From positions 1,738,501 through 1,802,500 of the forward strand of contig PQWQ01000010.1 in assembly GCA_002943765.1 (NCBI GenBank): 64,000 bases of DNA. Reading direction: 5' to 3'. Made by a program: the position numbers and the translations under genes. Position 1 is the first letter of the stretch, and every line of letters starts with the position of its first letter. Source of the DNA: Psoroptes ovis (lineage: Eukaryota; Arthropoda; Arachnida; Sarcoptiformes; Psoroptidae). Shown here piece by piece: positions 23,876 to 33,659 of this stretch. Below the pieces are notes generated by a model. It was not told the origin of the DNA. It worked only from the letters and a program-made list of their open reading frames with translations, and ran no database searches.

Positions 23876-25312
23876 ATGTTTCTGATGAAAATAATAAAAA
23901 TTATATTAAAAAATTTGAATATAAGAAAAAATCAAAAAGCTACATTGATTAGATTATTGATGGATGATTTTGATTTATTATGTTTCTTTATATTTCGTTT
24001 ACGTTTCACATTAATTGATTATCATCGTAAATCAATCAATTCACATTCATTTCGTACAATATTACCATCAATATTGATATCATTCAATACATTAATAATG
24101 ATAATCATATTTTTTGCGGCCATTATATTTCCAAATAATGTATATTTCATTAATTCATCACATTATTCAAAAATATTCGCTTTTGATAGTGTAAATCTAT
24201 TTTTATTAACATTAATCATTGTTAATATTATTGTCGAATGGTTATGGTCATTTTGTTTCAAGGAAATTGTTCAATATTCATGTAATTATTTAAATTTATC
24301 AATAATTATAATATTGTCGGAAATAAAATTTTTATCGAATCTAAAATCAATGTCATCGACAACGGATGATGGTCATAATCATCGTAAAATTGAATATGAG
24401 TATCACGATAAACAATTGTATCGTAAATTGAGAAATTATTTATTGTACAATTATCCAATTCTTAAATTTCTATTAACAATCGTTTATTTCATAGTAATTA
24501 CATGGTTGATATTCAACCAATGCATATTATCACCATTAGTAGTAATAGATTCGCTGAAAACTGATCAAATGAATTACATACAATTGATTAGTTATATATT
24601 TTTCACAATCTCATTTTCAATCAATTTATTGTCGATCACCGGTGCACTATTATTTTGTGGTTCATATTTGACTTTTTTTCTGTTCCTATTTTTGGAAAAA
24701 ATCAAACATTTCGTTTGATTCAATAAAATATCATCGAAATTATCGAAAATTTCATCATATACTTCAATTGATAATAATTTGATATCATTTTTGAATCATT
24801 TACATCGAAATTATATTGAATTATATTATCGTATCAAAAAATTGAATAAATCTTCAAATTTTTTGATATTAGCATTAGAATTATTATCAAGAATTGCAAT
24901 CATATTCTCTTGTGTATTGATTAGTAAACAATCGAAATTAAATATACAAAACATAATAATAATGACATTTTTAAATTTTGTTTTTGTTTATATTTGTTTT
25001 ATTTATTCATTGATATCGAAAATCCCATTTACAAATGATCAATGTTATCATAATCTCTTAAAATGGTCATCAAATTTATTTTATTCAAAATATCATTCGA
25101 AAAAGCGGCAACATGAATACAAGCAATCAAATTATTATCATCATCATTATCAATCAATACGCTTAAACTTATTCTTACAAATAATGTCTAATAATCAGCT
25201 AGGATTTACGTGTGGACAATTATTTCTCATAACAAAATATGAATTTATGAAGCTAATATTGACTAATATTCCATTCGTTCTATTGCTTTATGGATATTCA
25301 TCAAATTTTTGA
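23876..25312 (+). pseudogene. CR3: Gr-like 7-TM chemoreceptor with one in-frame premature stop
   Basis: The reading frame runs from ATG 23876 (or 23885) to 25312, broken only by TGA at 24716-24718 (codon 281); downstream codons stay in the same frame with no further stop or shift. Aligned with CR4, the stop replaces a Leu codon (TTA to TGA), a single-base change just after TM4. The upstream part has the family N-terminal motif (LLMDDFDLLCFFIFRLRF) and the downstream part has QLGFTCGQLFLITKY and a final TM. It belongs to subfamily B with CR4-CR20. It may be a young pseudogene, an allele, a sequencing error, or a gene read through at TGA. A His/Tyr-rich insert (YYHHHYQ) precedes the last TM. 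Confidence 0.7.
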
Positions 25313-25841
25313 AATAAAATGAGGAGAAATTTTTTTTTTTATTATTAAAAAATAATCAATAAATTTGAGAAAATTTAATAGGCGGAATCGAAAATAATAA
25401 TAATAATAATGATACAGGCAATTTCCCAACAATTATTTTAATAATTTATTTGATCTAATTTAAAATTTTTTGCTCTATATTTTATTGATAAATTAAATTA
25501 TTCATAAAATCATTATTTGAATACGCGTACAACACAACATTAACAATGAATGTTAAATGCACTGATCATTATTATTGTCATTACCATTCTTTTTTTGATT
25601 TGTTTCAATTTAGATATTTTCGTGTTCTTATTTTAGAAAATTCGAAATAAAAACAAATAAAAATTGAATTTAATTGATTGTCGTTGAGCAATAAAGTATT
25701 GTTTTTTTTTTTTTGTTTTCAAAAAAATTTTTCCGAATCGTTTTTCAATTTCCAATCAATGTCAATTTGATTTCATTCGAATGAACAATAATCAACCATC
25801 AATGCTTCATCATTCAGTGAATGATTTGAAGAAAAAAAAAA
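25313..25841. other. Intergenic between CR3 and CR4
   Basis: Short A/T-rich spacer with T and A runs. It should hold the CR3 3' UTR and the CR4 promoter. No ORF supported. Confidence 0.5.
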
Positions 25842-27341
25842 ATGGAAAATTCAAATATTATCAAATCTTTATTAATGAATTTGAATATAAGAAATAATTT
25901 CAAAAATTCATTATACGAATTGTTAATGAATGATTTTGAATTAATATCATTGTTTATATTTCGTTTACGTTTCTCATTAAATGATTATGAAAATAAATCA
26001 ATTGATACTAGTTCATTTTATACACTATTACCATCAATATTGATACTATTGAATACAGTATTATTTTCATTTATTTTAGTGATAGCAATGATATATTCGA
26101 ATAATGCATATTTTATTGATATAAAATTATATGAACAAATTTTCGGCGTAGATAATATTGCATTGTTAATGATTGCAGGAATCATAATCAATATTATATC
26201 AGAATGGTTATGGTTATTTTGTTTTAATGAAGCTGTACAATATTGTTGCAATTATTTAAATCTTATTATAGATTTGAAATCAAATGAATCGACATTTTTT
26301 TGTTCAAAATCTCCATCATTATCGTTCAATAGAAAAAATCGAATAACTGACATAATGAAATGTGAAGATTCAAATATACTTTTTGATGAAAAATTGAGAA
26401 ACAATCTCATCTTATTTCATTCAATATTGAAATTTATGTCTATATTCATTTTTTTGATTGTAATCATTTATTCAATGATATTTTCATTATTTGTTGGGCC
26501 TAAATTTTTTTATGAATCATATTTAAATCATCAATTAAATATTATGCAATTTTTGAATTGTATTATGCTTTTATTTGGATTCACAATAAATTTGATTAGT
26601 ATCACAGGCGAATTTTTAGTATCAAGTCCATTTTTAATCTTTTTTGTATTCTTGTTTTTAGAACAAATTAAAAATCTAAAATTATTATCAGCTAAATTTT
26701 CAAAATCACCATCAAAATCATCAGGTACAATTACATTGAATCAAAATTTACAACTGTTTTGGCTTAAATTTGCTAAAAACTATGATAAATTATATTATCG
26801 GATTAAAAAATTGGACAAATCAACAAGCACATTGATATTGTCATTAGAATTAATATCGAAAACTATAATCATATTTTCATGTGTATTATTGAGCAGACAA
26901 TCGACACTAACAATACAAAATTTATTATTATTATCATTATTCAATTTCATTTATGTTTACATATGCTGTATTTATATATTTATGTCAAAAATACCGGAAA
27001 AAAATAATCAATGTTATCAAAATATACTTAAATGGTCAATAAATATAATTTATGCAAATTTTAATACCAAATTAAACAACAAAAACCAACAACAACAACA
27101 ACAACAGCAGCAGCAACAACAACAACAACCAAAAAATCTAAAAAAATCTCAACGAACATCTATTTCGATTTATTCTCGACAATCGATACGTTTAAATTTA
27201 TTCATACAAACATTATCTAATAATCGTCTAGGATTTACATGTGGAAATTTATTTTTCATAACAAACTATCAATTTATGGAATTAGTATTGATGAATATAC
27301 CGTTCATATTGATGTTATATCAACAAGCATCAAAAATTTAA
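25842..27341 (+). CDS. CR4: Gr-like 7-TM chemoreceptor with polyglutamine insert
   Basis: Single-exon, 499 codons, ATG at 25842. Subfamily B signature ELLMNDFELISLFIFRLRF near the N-terminus, seven predicted TMs, LLSRQST after TM5, and RLGFTCGNLFFITNY followed by a last TM with LMLYQQ. The extra length against the usual 460-475 residues comes from a CAA/CAG run (about 27086-27129) giving a polyglutamine tract in the cytoplasmic loop between TM6 and TM7, so the length is likely polymorphic. No introns. The nearest relative in the window is CR3 just upstream. Function is inferred only from Gr-like topology. Confidence 0.68.
   Translation: MENSNIIKSLLMNLNIRNNFKNSLYELLMNDFELISLFIFRLRFSLNDYENKSIDTSSFYTLLPSILILLNTVLFSFILVIAMIYSNNAYFIDIKLYEQIFGVDNIALLMIAGIIINIISEWLWLFCFNEAVQYCCNYLNLIIDLKSNESTFFCSKSPSLSFNRKNRITDIMKCEDSNILFDEKLRNNLILFHSILKFMSIFIFLIVIIYSMIFSLFVGPKFFYESYLNHQLNIMQFLNCIMLLFGFTINLISITGEFLVSSPFLIFFVFLFLEQIKNLKLLSAKFSKSPSKSSGTITLNQNLQLFWLKFAKNYDKLYYRIKKLDKSTSTLILSLELISKTIIIFSCVLLSRQSTLTIQNLLLLSLFNFIYVYICCIYIFMSKIPEKNNQCYQNILKWSINIIYANFNTKLNNKNQQQQQQQQQQQQQQPKNLKKSQRTSISIYSRQSIRLNLFIQTLSNNRLGFTCGNLFFITNYQFMELVLMNIPFILMLYQQASKI
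27086..27129 (+). repeat. CAA/CAG run encoding polyglutamine in CR4
   Basis: Mixed CAA and CAG triplets in frame, so the tract is translated. Paralogues have only short Gln runs (2-4) at the same loop, so it expanded after duplication. Confidence 0.85.
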
Positions 27342-28131
27342 GGTGCAAAATAGAATTGAATAAAAAACATTACAATTTCTATTCCATTAATCCCCATTAA
27401 ATTCATTTGTTAATTCATAATGTTTGAAAAAAATAATAAAAAGTTTCAATTTGAAAATACTAGAATTTGTTCATTTGAAAAATCGATATTTTGTTTGTTT
27501 ACTATAGTATTTTCATCACTGTTATTTTTCACTTTGCACTGTTTGTTCGTACTTATTTTCGTTTGAAAAATTCTTCTTCCTCGAGTGCAAAATAATTTTC
27601 AAGTACAAAAGGTTTAATCAATTAATTAAAAATTCATTAAACTTTTAAATCGTTAACTTTGATAATTACTAAAATAATTTTTAGATTTTTATTTTATTTC
27701 GAAATATTCATTATCGATAATTTATTGATTATATAGTTTTGATATCAATGTCTTTGTTTGATATTTCTAAATTCACTTTTTTCCATTTTTTCTTGGAAAA
27801 ATTTCATCGATTGTTTTTCATAGAAAACTTTTATCGAAATAAACAAACAAAAAAATCAATTTTCAAAATTCAATACCGTTCTATTTCTTGGTTACAAACA
27901 CACATATGAAACTATTGACATTTGATTTGATTCATAATGAATTCATTTATTCATATCCGCTGTTGTTGACGTCAATAATTTGATTTCATGAAAAATCGGT
28001 ACATTAACAGGAATATTATTGGTATAATTGAATTATTTTGAATAATTGAAAAGTGTCATCATCGATATTTTTCATCGATAATGATTGAATATACGAATGA
28101 AAAACAAAAACAAAAACATTTGAATAGATCA
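27342..28131. other. Intergenic between CR4 and the CR5 unit
   Basis: A/T-rich DNA, no supported gene. It is not shared with the CR6 upstream region, which marks the left edge of the CR5/CR6 duplication at about 28132. Confidence 0.5.
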
Positions 28132-30524
28132 ATGGGAATTCATTGAAATAATGTAGAATTTATATTGAAAATTTTATTGAAAATATTCATTTCATTTTTA
28201 TTATCTTTGATCAAGAAACTTTTTCATTGGTTTCCTTCCAAGTTTCCCTGTAAACTCGTTTGAATTTATGTGAGCTTATGCAAAACTCATCCAATTCAAT
28301 TATTGGATTGTCATTAATATTTGAGAATTCTCATATTTCATTTTTTTTGTCTCAGTAATTGATATGTACTAATATGTAGTGATATTAGACGGGGCAAATG
28401 CTGAGGCAGAGCAAAGTTTCAAATAAAATTGGAAATAAATTATTTTGAAGAAAAAAAAAACAAATTTCATATTTTCCTATGGTTCTCTGTTGTCAATGAG
28501 AATAATTTTTGGAATTCAATTCGTTAAAATTAGTTGAGTAATTATTACAGAGGAAAAAATGAAAAATTTCTTCAAATTATACTTTGGAAACCAAAGGGTT
28601 TAATTAATGATTATGTTTTTTTCATTACTCGGAAAAAACGACCAATCAGACATACAAGTAAATGCATGTAGTTTGACATTAATATGAAATTTTTTCCTTA
28701 TTCTACGAAATTCTACGAAAAATGTACACATTAGGTCGATTGACATAAAATTTCTATTTGATTGGTTGAATAATAATTGCATTTGATTAGGAATCATGTT
28801 ATAATTAATTTGTTTACGTTATTCGATGATAGATTGACATTGAATTTGGAATAATCGTAAACAGAGAAAAATAATTATTTTAAAATAGAAAAAAATGATA
28901 AATCTCAAGTCAATCAAAGGATTTTTAAAAAATTTAAAAATCATAGAAAATCAAAAAAGCTCTTTACTTGAATTATTAATGAATGATTTTGAATTATTAT
29001 GTTTATTTGTGTTTCGTTTACGTTTCACTCTAAATGATTATTATTGTAAAACGATTGATAAAAAATCACTAGGAACAATATTACCATCAATATTGATTAC
29101 ATTGAATACATTTATTGTAATAATGATCTTGACGATAATAATTGTATTTCCAAATAATCCATATTTTATCAATTTAAAATATGTTGAACAAATTTTCAAT
29201 GTTAATAATGTTGAATTATTAATGATGGCATTCATTATTGTCAATATTATTCTCGAATGGTTATGGTTGTTTTGTTTTAATGAAGCTATACAATATTCAT
29301 GTAATTATTTAGATTTATTAATTATATTGACATCATCTGAATCAATGTTTTCATCACCAAAATCAATTTTCAATAATAATAATAATCTCATTGATAATTT
29401 GGATTTTAAATTACGGAATCATTTGATAAATAAGTATTTGATTATTAAATTTATATCAACAATCACATATTTAGATGTAATATTTGCTGTAATGATATTT
29501 GCATTCATTATATCGCCAATTTTCGCATATTATTGGTATATCGATAATAAAACGAATTTTATACAATTTATCAATGCTATACCAGTGGTTACAACATTTT
29601 CATTGAATACAACATTCATAACAGGGGAATTTCTACTATCTGGTCCGTTTTTATTATTTTTTGTACTCTTATTTCTTGGAAAAATTAAAAATTTAGCATA
29701 CATATCAATGCGATTATCGAAAACATCACCATCAACATCATTGAATAATAATTTAAAAATTTTTTGGCAACAATTTCATAAAAATTATATCGTATTATAT
29801 CATCGAATAATGAAATTAAATAAATCATCAAACATATTGATATTGGCTCTTGAATTAATATCAAAAACTACAATCATATTTTCTTGCGTATTACTCAGTA
29901 GACAATCAAAAATTACGATACAAAATTTATTAATTATTGCATTTTTGAATTTTATCTATGTTTATATATCATGTATTTATTTATTGATAACGAAAATACC
30001 GCATACTAATGATCAATGTTATAGTTATTTATTCAAATGGCTAATAAGATTTTTCTATCATAAATCAAATCAACTACAACAGCAACAAAATCATCGACAA
30101 ATAAACAATAGATACAATATGAAATCAATATATTGTCATCAAATGTTACGCCTAAATTTTTTCATACAAACAATGTCCAATAATCGCTTAGGATTTACAT
30201 GTGGACATTTATTTTTCATCAATAAATATCAATTTATGGAACTTGTATTGATGAATGTACCATTCATATTAATGCTTTATCAATATGCATTGAATTTTAA
30301 AATTATTTGTTAATAAATGTTCATTCGAATTAAGGAAAATTCAAATTTCTTGAGAATAAATTGATTTCTTTTAATCTTTTTTGGTTTTTTAAATATTTAT
30401 GTCATCGACATAGCTTCATTTCAGCCATTTGGCTCTTTTTCTCAATCAAGTCATTTATTCACATAGAAAAGCACCTAATGAATATTTGAATTTGAATTAT
30501 ATCACTGTGAAAATCGATGAAAAT
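28132..30524 (+). repeat. Tandem duplication unit 1 (CR5)
   Basis: Begins GAATAGATCAATGGGAATTC and ends AAAATCGATGAAAAT. The same ends and interior occur at 31058-33404. The copies share about 750 bp upstream of the gene, the whole CR5/CR6 coding region and about 200 bp of 3' flank. A pogo-like fragment fills the 533 bp between them. Confidence 0.8.
28895..30313 (+). CDS. CR5: Gr-like 7-TM chemoreceptor
   Basis: Single-exon, 472 codons, ATG at 28895 in the context GAAAAAAATG. Intracellular N-terminus with LLMNDFELLCLFVFRLRF (about 27-44). TM1 at 62-86, TM2 107-129 (EWLWLFCF), TM3 181-211, TM4 228-260, then a polar loop, TM5 312-335 ending LLSRQSK, TM6 342-366, a Gln-rich loop, and TM7 433-463 from GFTCGHLFFINK to LMLYQ. 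This order, and a C-terminal TM closing in Gln, fits Gr/Or receptors. It is nearly identical to CR6, so this is a recent tandem copy. The ligand is unknown. Confidence 0.7.
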   Translation: MINLKSIKGFLKNLKIIENQKSSLLELLMNDFELLCLFVFRLRFTLNDYYCKTIDKKSLGTILPSILITLNTFIVIMILTIIIVFPNNPYFINLKYVEQIFNVNNVELLMMAFIIVNIILEWLWLFCFNEAIQYSCNYLDLLIILTSSESMFSSPKSIFNNNNNLIDNLDFKLRNHLINKYLIIKFISTITYLDVIFAVMIFAFIISPIFAYYWYIDNKTNFIQFINAIPVVTTFSLNTTFITGEFLLSGPFLLFFVLLFLGKIKNLAYISMRLSKTSPSTSLNNNLKIFWQQFHKNYIVLYHRIMKLNKSSNILILALELISKTTIIFSCVLLSRQSKITIQNLLIIAFLNFIYVYISCIYLLITKIPHTNDQCYSYLFKWLIRFFYHKSNQLQQQQNHRQINNRYNMKSIYCHQMLRLNFFIQTMSNNRLGFTCGHLFFINKYQFMELVLMNVPFILMLYQYALNFKIIC

Positions 30525-31057
30525 CATCTATTTTTGTTTGTTTTAACATTTTTTTCTCATTTAGCATGTGACGATAAACTGCTATCCCGTCCAGCAATGT
30601 TCGTCTTACTCTGGAACTCCTATCATAATCAGGATGGTTGATCATGATTTGATCAGCGAAATCATTCATGAAATCAACAGTTTTTTGCAAAAAATTTGTG
30701 TCAATTTTGGTTGGTTGATCGTCATCAAAATCGCTATCTTCCTCTTCATTTTGACGAGCCAATTCTACCAGATCTTCATTGCTGTATTTGTCTCCCTTAT
30801 ACTCAATAAGCTCAACGATGTCTTGCCTATCAATATCGCCGATTTCAATTTGTTGAGACAGGTGGAGGATCTGATTATTATCAGGTTCCACCTGGCTCAA
30901 CAAATTGAAATTGTTCATTTGAACAGCTTCGGGCCATATCTTTTTCCAAATGCCATTCAGGCATTTTTGGGAAACCTCTTTCCAAGAAGTGTCGATATTA
31001 ATGATCCATGATCATATTGTAATTTTGTAACCACGGAACACTGGTTGAGAATGACTG
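30525..31057 (-). mobile_element. Truncated pogo/Tigger DNA transposon fragment
   Basis: On minus it opens with CAGTCATTCTCAACC at 31057, a plausible pogo-type terminal repeat. A transposase C-terminal frame follows, open from 31011: WKKIWPEAVQ, an acidic Asp/Glu stretch, RRTLLDGI and KQTKIDDF. The WKKIWPEAV segment and the KQTKI tail are typical of pogo/Tigger (DDE_1, CENP-B-related) proteins; the tail corresponds to the PCNA-binding-type box known in pogo transposases. The DNA-binding domain and DDE catalytic core are missing. The frame runs 8 codons into host DNA after 30524, so the true C-terminus is cut off. The expected TA target duplication is not seen. The element is dead and sits exactly between the CR5 and CR6 duplication units. 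Confidence 0.72.
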
Positions 31058-33404
31058 GAATAGATCAATGGGAATTCTTTGAAATAATGTAAAATTTATA
31101 TTGAAAATTATATTGAAATGAAACTTATTCAATTGGTTTCCCTCTAGGTTTCCCTGTAAACTTGAATGGTTCAATGTCAGCTTATTCAAAACTCATTCAA
31201 GTCAGTTATTGGACTGTCATTTATATTTGAAAATTCTCATATTTCATTTTTTTTGTGTCTCAGTAATTTATATGCAATGAAATTTTCTAATTAAAGTTTC
31301 AAATGAAATTAGAAGCAATTATTTTCATGGGATTCTCTGCTGTCAATGAGTAAAATTTTGTAAATAAATTCGTAATAAATTAGTTGATTTATTACAAAAT
31401 ATAGAAAAAATGAAAATTTCTTGATATTGTACTTTGGAAACCAAAGGGTTATTTTAATGAATATATTTGTTTTTCAATACTCGGAAAAAACAACAAGTAA
31501 ACAAACAAATGCATGTAGTTTGACATTAATATGGAATTTTTTTCTCCGAAAAAAAGTACACAACATTAGGTCGATTAATATATAAATATTTCTTTGATTG
31601 TAGGACTAATAATCACATTCGATAAAATAATTATTGTACCGTACATTTCGGTGATAATGAACAATATTATGATCAATTTGTTTATGCTATTGAATAGAAT
31701 AGGATAGAATGACATTGAATTCGAAATAATTATGAACAGTGGAAAAATAATAATTTTAAAATAGAAAAAAATGATAAATCTCAAGTCAATCAAAGGATTT
31801 TTAAAGAATTTAAACATCATAGAAAATCAAAAAAGCTCTTTGCTTAAATTATTAATGAACGATTTTGAATTATTGTGCTTGCTTGTGTTTCGTTTACGCT
31901 TCTCTCTCAATGATTATTATTGTAAAAAGATCAATAAAAAATCACTTCGTACAATATTACCATCACTAATGATTACATTGAATACATTTATTATAACAAT
32001 GATATTGACGGTAATCATTGTATTTCCAGATAATCCATATTTTATCAATTTAAAATGTGTTGAACAAATTTTCAATGTGAATAATGTTGAATTATTAATG
32101 ATGGCATTCATTATTGTCAATATTATTCTCGAATGGTTATGGTTGTTTTGTTTTAATGAAGCTATACAATATTCATGTAATTATTTAGATTTATTGATTA
32201 TATTAACATCATCTGAATCAATGTTTTCATCACCAAAATCAAAACCAATATCGATTTTCAATAATAATAATAATCTCAATGATAATTTGGATTTTAAATT
32301 ACGGAATCATTTGATAAATAAGTATTTGATTATCAAATTTATATCAACAATCACATATTTAGATGTAATAATTGCTGTAATGATATTCGCATTTCTTTTA
32401 TCGCCAATTTTCTCATATTATTTTTATATTGATCATAAAATGAATTTGACACAATTTATCAATGCTATACCAGTGGTCACAACATTTTCATTGAATTTAA
32501 CATTCATAACAGGTGAATTTTTATTATCTGGTCCATTTTTATTATTTTTTGTACTTTTATTTCTTGGAAAAATTAAAAATTTAGCATACATATCATTACG
32601 ATTATCAAAAACATCACCATCAACATCATTGAATAATAATTTAAAATTTTTCTGGCAACAATTTTATAAAAATTATATCGTATTATATCATCGAATAATG
32701 AAATTAAATAAATCATCAAACATATTGATATTGGCTCTTGAATTAATATCAAAAACTACAATCATGTTTTCTTGTGTATTACTTAGTAGACAATCGAAAA
32801 TTACGATACAAAATTTATTAATTATAGCATTTTTAAATTTTATCTATGTTTATATATCTTGTATTTATTTATTGATATCAAAAATACCGCATACTAATGA
32901 TCAATGTTATAGTTATTTATTCAAATGGCTAATAAGATTTTTCCATCATAAATCAAATCAACTACAACAGCGACAAAATCATCGACAAATAAACAATAGA
33001 TACAATATGAAATCAATTTATTGTCATCAAATGTTACGGCTAAATTTTTTCGTACAAACAATGTCCAATAATCGTTTAGGATTTACATGTGGACATTTAT
33101 TTTTCATCAATAAACATCAATATATGGAACTTGTATTGATGAATGTACCATTCATATTAATGCTTTATCAATATGCGTTGAATTTTAAAATTATTTATTA
33201 AATGTTGATTCTAATTTATGAAAATTTGATTTTCTTGAGAATAAATTCATTCATTTTATTCTATTTTGGTTTTTAAATATTTATTCCATCGAAATTGCTT
33301 CATTTCGCTCTTTTTTTCGATTAAGTTGTTTATTTATTCACATTTAAAGGAACCTAATGAATATTTGAATTTGAAATTAAATCACTGTGAAAATCGATGA
33401 AAAT
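31058..33404 (+). repeat. Tandem duplication unit 2 (CR6)
   Basis: Second copy of the CR5 unit, with the same start (GAATAGATCAATGGG) and end (AAAATCGATGAAAAT). It is slightly shorter through small indels. Confidence 0.8.
31771..33201 (+). CDS. CR6: Gr-like 7-TM chemoreceptor, near-identical to CR5
   Basis: Single-exon, 476 codons. It differs from CR5 by scattered substitutions and a 4-residue insertion (KPIS) in the loop before TM3. All family landmarks are present: LLMNDFELLCLLVFRLRF, EWLWLFCF, LLSRQSK, RLGFTCGHLFFINK and LMLYQ. Upstream and downstream flanks are shared with CR5, so promoter elements were probably copied with the gene. No premature stops, which suggests it is still under constraint or very young. 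Confidence 0.7.
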   Translation: MINLKSIKGFLKNLNIIENQKSSLLKLLMNDFELLCLLVFRLRFSLNDYYCKKINKKSLRTILPSLMITLNTFIITMILTVIIVFPDNPYFINLKCVEQIFNVNNVELLMMAFIIVNIILEWLWLFCFNEAIQYSCNYLDLLIILTSSESMFSSPKSKPISIFNNNNNLNDNLDFKLRNHLINKYLIIKFISTITYLDVIIAVMIFAFLLSPIFSYYFYIDHKMNLTQFINAIPVVTTFSLNLTFITGEFLLSGPFLLFFVLLFLGKIKNLAYISLRLSKTSPSTSLNNNLKFFWQQFYKNYIVLYHRIMKLNKSSNILILALELISKTTIMFSCVLLSRQSKITIQNLLIIAFLNFIYVYISCIYLLISKIPHTNDQCYSYLFKWLIRFFHHKSNQLQQRQNHRQINNRYNMKSIYCHQMLRLNFFVQTMSNNRLGFTCGHLFFINKHQYMELVLMNVPFILMLYQYALNFKIIY

Positions 33405-33659
33405 AGAATGAGACCCAAAAAATGGATTTTTTTCTTCATTTCAAAATCTCAGAAATATTTTCAGTAGAGATTTAAATGTCAAAAGTGCAAATCTATATTT
33501 TCGTTTTTCTGTCAAACATTTCTGTCTTTTGAATAAGTTTTTTTCTGGGTTGTAAAACAAAAGTGAATCGCTTATGGTTCACTTCATGTTTAAATTTGGT
33601 TAAACTGGGTTATTTATTTTGTTTGATATCATAGTTTCTAGTTTGGATTGTTTGAAATT
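33405..33659. other. Spacer before CR7
   Basis: A/T-rich spacer outside the CR5/CR6 duplication. It should contain the CR7 promoter. No gene is seen. Confidence 0.45.

Noticed and set aside
30568..31011. 147-codon plus-strand ORF
   Set aside because: Antisense shadow of the pogo transposase fragment; the minus frame has the recognisable motifs.
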